Source: Candidatus Aminicenantota bacterium
GTDB lineage: Bacteria > Acidobacteriota > Aminicenantia > Aminicenantales > Aminicenantaceae
Assembly: GCA_013139435.1 (NCBI GenBank)
Contig: WTAW01000339.1
Location: 1-10,935 of the forward strand
Length of the DNA stretch: 10,935 nucleotides
Reading direction: 5' to 3'
This document shows positions 6,669 to 10,935 of this stretch, piece by piece. The translations under genes and the position numbers were made by a program. Each line of letters opens with the position of its first letter. Position 1 is the stretch's first letter. The notes beneath the pieces were generated by a model. The model made no database searches. It was not told where the DNA came from and was given only the letters and a program-made list of their open reading frames with translations.

Positions 6669-7502
6669 TTAGGGAAAATTCTTCTTTTCCCAGTAGCATA
6701 ACGACTCGATCTCATCCTCAAAATAGGACTTTCTTCGGATAAACAATTCCTCCCAATCAACCAGATGACCGTCAAAGTCTGGGCCATCGACACATGCGAA
6801 TTTTGTCCTGCCATCCACAGTGACGCGGCAGGCTCCGCACATTCCCGTGCCATCGACCATGATGGGATTGAGGCTGACCAGAGTTTTTACTCCTAAAGGC
6901 TTTGTGGCCTCGGAACAGGTGTACATCAGATATGTGCAGCCGATGGAAATGACCCGATCGATCTTTCCTTCCTTCTTGACTACACTTTCAAGAGTCTTAG
7001 GGATGAAATCTTTACAGTCATAATAGCCATCCCTAGATGAAACATAAAACTCATCACTCACAGATCTGAGTTTATCCTCCCAATAGAGGAGAAAATTTGC
7101 CTTGACATCCAGGACTGTGATCACTGTGTTTCCTGCCTCTTTCATAGCCCGAGCGATCGGATAAATAGCTGCAATACCGAAACATCCTCCGGCACAGAGA
7201 ATCTTCCCGAATTTCTCGATCTCTGATGGACGTCCCAGGGGCCCGACAAAAACCGGGACTTCATCCCCAGCTTCAAGAAGAGACAATTTGTGTGTCGAGG
7301 TTCCGACGACTAGAAATACCGAAGTGACCGATCCTTTTTCTGTATCCCAATCGGCAATCGTTAAAGGAATCCTTTCACCAAAATTATCTGCCATGACGAT
7401 CACGAATTGACCGGGCTTGCATTTTTTTGCAATCTGAGGATCTTCGATTTCGATGAGATGAATATTCGGGACCAAGCGTTCTCTTTTTAGGATCTTTGCC
7501 AT
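6669..7502 (-). CDS. nfnA: NfnA-like subunit: FAD/[2Fe-2S] NAD(H)-binding reductase, divergent and cysteine-rich
   Basis: A 277-residue protein of the NfnA/sulfide dehydrogenase beta/dihydroorotate dehydrogenase electron-transfer family. The FAD loop ERIPLTIADWD lies at 43-53 and the pyridine-nucleotide domain starts near LCAGGCFGIAAIYPIA (102-117). The C-terminal [2Fe-2S] site is complete: D217 (MVDGTG), C222, C225 and C237, the Asp-plus-three-Cys set known for Nfn. It differs from typical NfnA in the nucleotide domain: the glycine-rich loop contains C107, the usual DGSYGxKG region reads RDGYYDCKDF (C163), and the usual GPPxMM region reads IGCTYLMYTCSE (C189, C196). NAD(H) binding may therefore be altered. 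Its ATG overlaps the upstream TAA by one base, and AGAGG lies 6 nt before it. It should pair with the NfnB-like product as the NADH-facing half of a transhydrogenase. Confidence 0.87.
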   Translation of the reverse strand: MAKILKRERLVPNIHLIEIEDPQIAKKCKPGQFVIVMADNFGERIPLTIADWDTEKGSVTSVFLVVGTSTHKLSLLEAGDEVPVFVGPLGRPSEIEKFGKILCAGGCFGIAAIYPIARAMKEAGNTVITVLDVKANFLLYWEDKLRSVSDEFYVSSRDGYYDCKDFIPKTLESVVKKEGKIDRVISIGCTYLMYTCSEATKPLGVKTLVSLNPIMVDGTGMCGACRVTVDGRTKFACVDGPDFDGHLVDWEELFIRRKSYFEDEIESLCYWEKKNFP

Positions 7503-10066
7503 TATTTTCCTCTTTTGATCTTTACTGGAATGGGTTCCTGGGGATAGTATCCCTTTGAAAATGGAAACGCGAGGGATAATCCGGAGACATGGACATCCTC
7601 GTTCCAGGCGATTTGGGATTCAACCAATCCCTGAGGCAATGACCCCGATAATTTGAGCACACCCTCCATCTTTCCGCTCGATGACTCCACGATGAGAGGA
7701 TCTTCGTTTTTAAATCCCAATTTTTCTGCATCAGCAGGATTCATTCGAATCCACAGGGAGTTTTGGATGGCCGCAAACCCTCTGTTTTCCAGACTCAATG
7801 ATAAGTTTCTGTAATAATCAATATTAGGCCTCAGGATCATCTCAAACGGGTATTTCTTGGAGGTCTCCAGACCTGTCCAATTAAATTTCATTGGATCGAG
7901 TCTTTCCGCACCCTTCTCTTCCTCTTTGATAAAAATTTCTTTTCCCTTCTCTAAGCTGGAAGAGCTGATTTTAGCAAATCTGGGGAATACCTGCCGGATC
8001 TCTTTTAAGATATCTGCCGGCTTCTTATAATCAAATCCTTTGACCTTCATTTTTCGGGCGAGTTGAGAAAAAATCCACCAATCGGGCTTTGCGTCGCCTA
8101 ATGGATCGATGACTCTATTGGACATCTGTACACGACCTTCAACATTTACAAAAGTTCCCCCTGTCTCAGCAAAAGTAGCGACAGGAAGAATGACATCGGC
8201 CTTTTTTGCATCCTCATCCACATGACTGCTTTGAACAACTAAAAACTCGGCCCTCATTGTCTTTGGAATAGCTGCGGACGCTAAAAGATAAAGTGCTTTG
8301 ATATTTCCTCCGGAATCCCATTGGAGGACCTGATCTTTAGTGACCGTTCGTTCAGAGGACGACTCAGCGAGCTCAAAAAGACCTCGATGGTTACACTCCA
8401 AACCAAGGGGCAACAATCTGGATTTGCTCAATAGAGCCAAGTTTCGGATTGCAGATGCATTGGTCGCATCCGAGGGGGATTGAGCCAACCCTGCGCCAAA
8501 CAGGAACATGGCTGGCTGGCCATTGGCTAAAAGGCCAGACACTTGCTTCAAGGACTCTTCGTCAACACCGGTCAACTTCACGGCATCGGATGAACGGATT
8601 TTTTCTAAGGATTTAACAAAACCGTCGTAGCCTTCGATGTCGATCGACTCCTTCGCCTCTATGCCCTGCAACAGAAATTTGGCAAGGAATCCGAATACAA
8701 AAGATTCTGAACCAGGTTTAATCCTCAACCACCGCCAGGCAAAACGGTTGAGGAGGAATTCGGTCGAGCTGACAACGATCAGTTTGGCTCCATTCTTTAC
8801 GGCTTTGAGAACCTCAAGCCAGATAATGGGATGGGATTTAACAATATCCGATCCGACAAGGACAATCGTATCGGCTTCAGAGATATCCTTGATATCAAAA
8901 TTAAGTTTGGTGGGGGATCCACTCTCTTGCGCAGCCCAGTGACAATCCTCGTAGGGAGAAAAAAGTGATCGGGTATCGATATTCTTCGTTTTTAAAACGT
9001 CTTTTGCAAATTTGCGGGCCACAAACCCATCTTCGCATGCTAGTTGGGAGGACTCAACAAGAGCAATCTCCTTGCCTTTATAACTCTTAAGTTTATGAGC
9101 CACATAATCCAGGGCCTCATCCCAGCTCACTTCTTCAAATTCACCCTTCCTCTTGATCAAAGGAGACAGGACTCTTTGCGCACTGTACACAATATCTTTG
9201 ACTAAGAAGCGGCCTTTGACACAGGCTTGACCGTGGTTGATCGATCCGTTCGATGAAGGTGAAGTGCTCAGAATTCGACCGTCCTTTAACCAGACATCCA
9301 GTTCACAACCCATGCTGCAAAGAGGGCAGATCGTTTTGGCCTCCCCATCGGGAAGAGATTCGTACTTGAGCCCCCTCTCAACCAAAGACCCGGTGGGACA
9401 CACATCCACGCAAGCTCCACAGAATTGGCAGCCCGACTCTACGAGAGGCTTATCCAAGACAGTCCCGATCACTTCATTCGGTCCTCTGCTGACAAACGCG
9501 ATCGCTGAAGCGCCTCGCAATTCGTGACAGACACGGACACATCTTCCGCACAGGATGCAAAGATTATAGTTACGATCAAAGAACGGGTCTCTTCTTTTGA
9601 TATCAAAACCTCTGTAAACAGAAGGGAAGCTCACCTTTTCCAGCTTTAGGGCATCGACAACATCTTGGAGCTCACATCGCCGGTTGTTCGAACAGAGGAC
9701 ACACCCGGTGACTTCCCCAACCTTCCTAATGGTCGATTTGTACTCATCACAGTCATCTTTTTCTGCGCAGATCAGGCAGGCATTGGGATGTTCCGTGAGG
9801 ATCAATTCGAGGATGTTTTTTCTCAGTTTTATCAGCTTGGCGGAATCGGTCACAATCTCCATGCCCTCTTCGACATAAGTTCCGCAAGACGGAGGATAGC
9901 CCTTTCTTCCCTTGATCTCCACAAGACAAATGCGACATCCTGTAAAGGGAGATAATTCCTCATGATCACAGAGAGAGGGGATGTAGACCCCATTGTCGCG
10001 GGCAACCTCTAGAATGGTCCTCTGGCTTTCTGTTTCGATCGTTTCGCCATCTATAATTACCTTCAT
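7502..10066 (-). CDS. NuoG/formate dehydrogenase-like iron-sulfur protein with molybdopterin-oxidoreductase fold
   Basis: An 854-residue electron-transfer subunit of the NuoG/FdhA/HydA group. Sites in order: a [2Fe-2S] ferredoxin domain (C33, C44, C47, C61); an H93-x3-C97-x2-C100-x5-C106 cluster site; an additional C122-x2-C125-x5-C131 (GCVLCSNNRRCELQD); two [4Fe-4S] motifs (C170/173/176/180 and C213/216/219/223); a molybdopterin-type [4Fe-4S] (C247, C250, C254, C282); then the MopB fold to the C-terminus, including ETGGTFVNVEGRVQ, typical of formate dehydrogenases. The region that normally holds the catalytic Cys/Sec (RVC/UHxP after NID) reads NIDTRSLFSPYEDCHW, with a five-residue shift and without the GxGAMTN motif, so formate activity is doubtful. 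It overlaps the NuoF-like gene by 4 nt (ATGA). It is probably the iron-sulfur hub linking NuoF to a further partner. Formate dehydrogenase alpha is the main alternative. Confidence 0.88.
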   Translation of the reverse strand: MKVIIDGETIETESQRTILEVARDNGVYIPSLCDHEELSPFTGCRICLVEIKGRKGYPPSCGTYVEEGMEIVTDSAKLIKLRKNILELILTEHPNACLICAEKDDCDEYKSTIRKVGEVTGCVLCSNNRRCELQDVVDALKLEKVSFPSVYRGFDIKRRDPFFDRNYNLCILCGRCVRVCHELRGASAIAFVSRGPNEVIGTVLDKPLVESGCQFCGACVDVCPTGSLVERGLKYESLPDGEAKTICPLCSMGCELDVWLKDGRILSTSPSSNGSINHGQACVKGRFLVKDIVYSAQRVLSPLIKRKGEFEEVSWDEALDYVAHKLKSYKGKEIALVESSQLACEDGFVARKFAKDVLKTKNIDTRSLFSPYEDCHWAAQESGSPTKLNFDIKDISEADTIVLVGSDIVKSHPIIWLEVLKAVKNGAKLIVVSSTEFLLNRFAWRWLRIKPGSESFVFGFLAKFLLQGIEAKESIDIEGYDGFVKSLEKIRSSDAVKLTGVDEESLKQVSGLLANGQPAMFLFGAGLAQSPSDATNASAIRNLALLSKSRLLPLGLECNHRGLFELAESSSERTVTKDQVLQWDSGGNIKALYLLASAAIPKTMRAEFLVVQSSHVDEDAKKADVILPVATFAETGGTFVNVEGRVQMSNRVIDPLGDAKPDWWIFSQLARKMKVKGFDYKKPADILKEIRQVFPRFAKISSSSLEKGKEIFIKEEEKGAERLDPMKFNWTGLETSKKYPFEMILRPNIDYYRNLSLSLENRGFAAIQNSLWIRMNPADAEKLGFKNEDPLIVESSSGKMEGVLKLSGSLPQGLVESQIAWNEDVHVSGLSLAFPFSKGYYPQEPIPVKIKRGK

Positions 10067-10935
10067 TTCTTCACTCTCTTCGAAGAATCTTTGTTTAAAA
10101 TACTCTTTCTCTTTTTCCCTGTGTATTTAGATACAGCAGCCACTTTAGGTGGGCAGACATCTAAACACGCTCCGCATTTGATACATAAGTCCTGGTCGAT
10201 GATATGAACCTGCTTTCGTTCGCCACTGATGGCATCTACGGGGCAACTCTTCTTACAGAGCAGGCAGCCGACACACTTGTCGGGTTCGATGAAATAACTG
10301 ATCAAAGCCTTACATACAAGCGCTGGACAGCTCTTCTCCTTGATATGAATCTCATACTCTCTCCGAAAATACCGGAGAGTCGTAAGAACAGGATTCGGAG
10401 CGGTTTGACCCAATCCACAGAGGGAACCTGCTTTTATCGTTTGAGACAGGTCTTCCAATCGCTTGATATCTCTCTCCTCACCTTCGCCTTCAGTGATACG
10501 AGTCATGATATCGACCATTTGTTTGGTTCCGATTCGGCATGGAACACATTTTCCGCAAGATTCCTCCTGGGTGAAGTTCAAAAAATACCGGGCTACATCC
10601 ACCATACACGTATCCTCGTCCATGACGATCATTCCCCCAGAGCCCATGATCGACCCGGCTTTAGCGAGTGTGTCGTAGTCAATGGGAAGGTCCAACTTCT
10701 CAGCAGGAATACATCCCCCCGATGGGCCTCCAGTCTGAACGGCTTTGATCTTTTTGTTACCTTTGATCCCTCCGCCGATATCGTAAATGATCTCACGAAG
10801 TGTGATCCCCATAGGGACTTCTACAAGACCTGTGTTGTTGATCTTTCCGACGAGCGAAAAGATCTTTGTCCCCTTGCTCTTTTTCGTTCCGACTTTGGAA
10901 TACCATTCAGCGCCCCGGTTTATGATCAGCGGGAC
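10063..10935 (-). CDS. nuoF: NuoF/HydB-like NADH-binding subunit with C-terminal 2x[4Fe-4S] domain (5' end outside window)
   Basis: This is the C-terminal 290 residues of a flavoprotein of the NuoF/HydB/HndC family; the frame is open through base 10935, so an ATG at 10812 is not the real start. In-window residues run from the end of the FMN/NADH domain (NRGAEWYSKVG) through the SLBB domain (VGKINNTGLVEVPMGITLREI). Next comes the [4Fe-4S] domain (ESCGKCVPCRIG plus GSLCGLGQ). The last part is a ferredoxin-like tail: SCPALVCKAL, CVGCLLCKKSCP and CIKCGACLDVCP. That tail is absent from plain complex I NuoF and is typical of HydB/HndC of bifurcating hydrogenases and NAD-linked formate dehydrogenases. 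The protein would oxidise or reduce NAD(H) via FMN. A NuoE/HydC-like gene is expected just upstream, outside the window. It overlaps the NuoG-like start by 4 nt. Confidence 0.93.
   Translation of the reverse strand, partial: VPLIINRGAEWYSKVGTKKSKGTKIFSLVGKINNTGLVEVPMGITLREIIYDIGGGIKGNKKIKAVQTGGPSGGCIPAEKLDLPIDYDTLAKAGSIMGSGGMIVMDEDTCMVDVARYFLNFTQEESCGKCVPCRIGTKQMVDIMTRITEGEGEERDIKRLEDLSQTIKAGSLCGLGQTAPNPVLTTLRYFRREYEIHIKEKSCPALVCKALISYFIEPDKCVGCLLCKKSCPVDAISGERKQVHIIDQDLCIKCGACLDVCPPKVAAVSKYTGKKRKSILNKDSSKRVKK

Noticed and set aside
7502..10066. A selenocysteine codon in the formate dehydrogenase-like protein
   Set aside because: The frame is open throughout with no in-frame TGA.
10063..10812. 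The ATG at 10812 as the start of the NuoF-like gene
   Set aside because: The frame stays open to the window end and encodes conserved NuoF residues (NRGAEWYSKVG), so the gene begins outside the window.

Overview
The window reads as a chromosomal stretch from an anaerobic bacterium of moderate GC content. It is probably Gram-negative or at least diderm-like, because MacB-type permeases are present. The organism appears to live by fermentation, syntrophy or respiration using low-potential electron carriers. The NuoF/NuoG-like proteins with extra ferredoxin domains, an Nfn-type transhydrogenase pair and a CoA-transferase are typical of strict anaerobes such as Desulfobacterota, Aminicenantes or related candidate phyla. 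The lineage cannot be fixed from the sequence alone.

Layout: (1) On the plus strand, at 2-1554, are two tandem MacB/FtsX-type ABC-transporter permeases. The first is cut by the window edge, and they are translationally coupled through a TAATG overlap. (2) On the minus strand, converging on them, are a freestanding AlaX-type alanyl-tRNA editing protein with a C-terminal DHHA1 domain (1575-2762) and a short ribonuclease HIII without the usual N-terminal domain (2797-3471). (3) A 312-bp gap (3472-3783) holds a 149-bp imperfect palindrome with three nested or adjacent stems (3595-3743), a MITE-like element or structured RNA. (4) A minus-strand operon-like run covers 10935 down to 3784: a NuoF/HydB-like NADH-binding flavoprotein (5' end outside the window), an 854-aa NuoG/formate-dehydrogenase-like iron-sulfur protein, an NfnA-like and an NfnB-like subunit, and an acetyl-CoA hydrolase/4-hydroxybutyrate-type CoA-transferase.

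How the genes may work together: the first four genes of the run overlap or lie at most 26 bp apart. They encode flavin and iron-sulfur proteins for NAD(H), NADP(H) and ferredoxin chemistry. The simplest reading is a soluble electron-transfer or bifurcation module in which a HydB/NuoF-type NADH unit feeds an iron-sulfur hub (NuoG-like), co-expressed with an Nfn-type NAD(H)/ferredoxin/NADP(H) transhydrogenase. The CoA-transferase would supply or consume acyl-CoA in the same catabolism.

The most interesting features are the NuoG-like protein with a degenerate molybdopterin domain and a second C-x2-C-x5-C motif, the divergent cysteine-rich NfnA-like subunit, and the palindromic element. No tRNA, rRNA, CRISPR array or transposase was seen.
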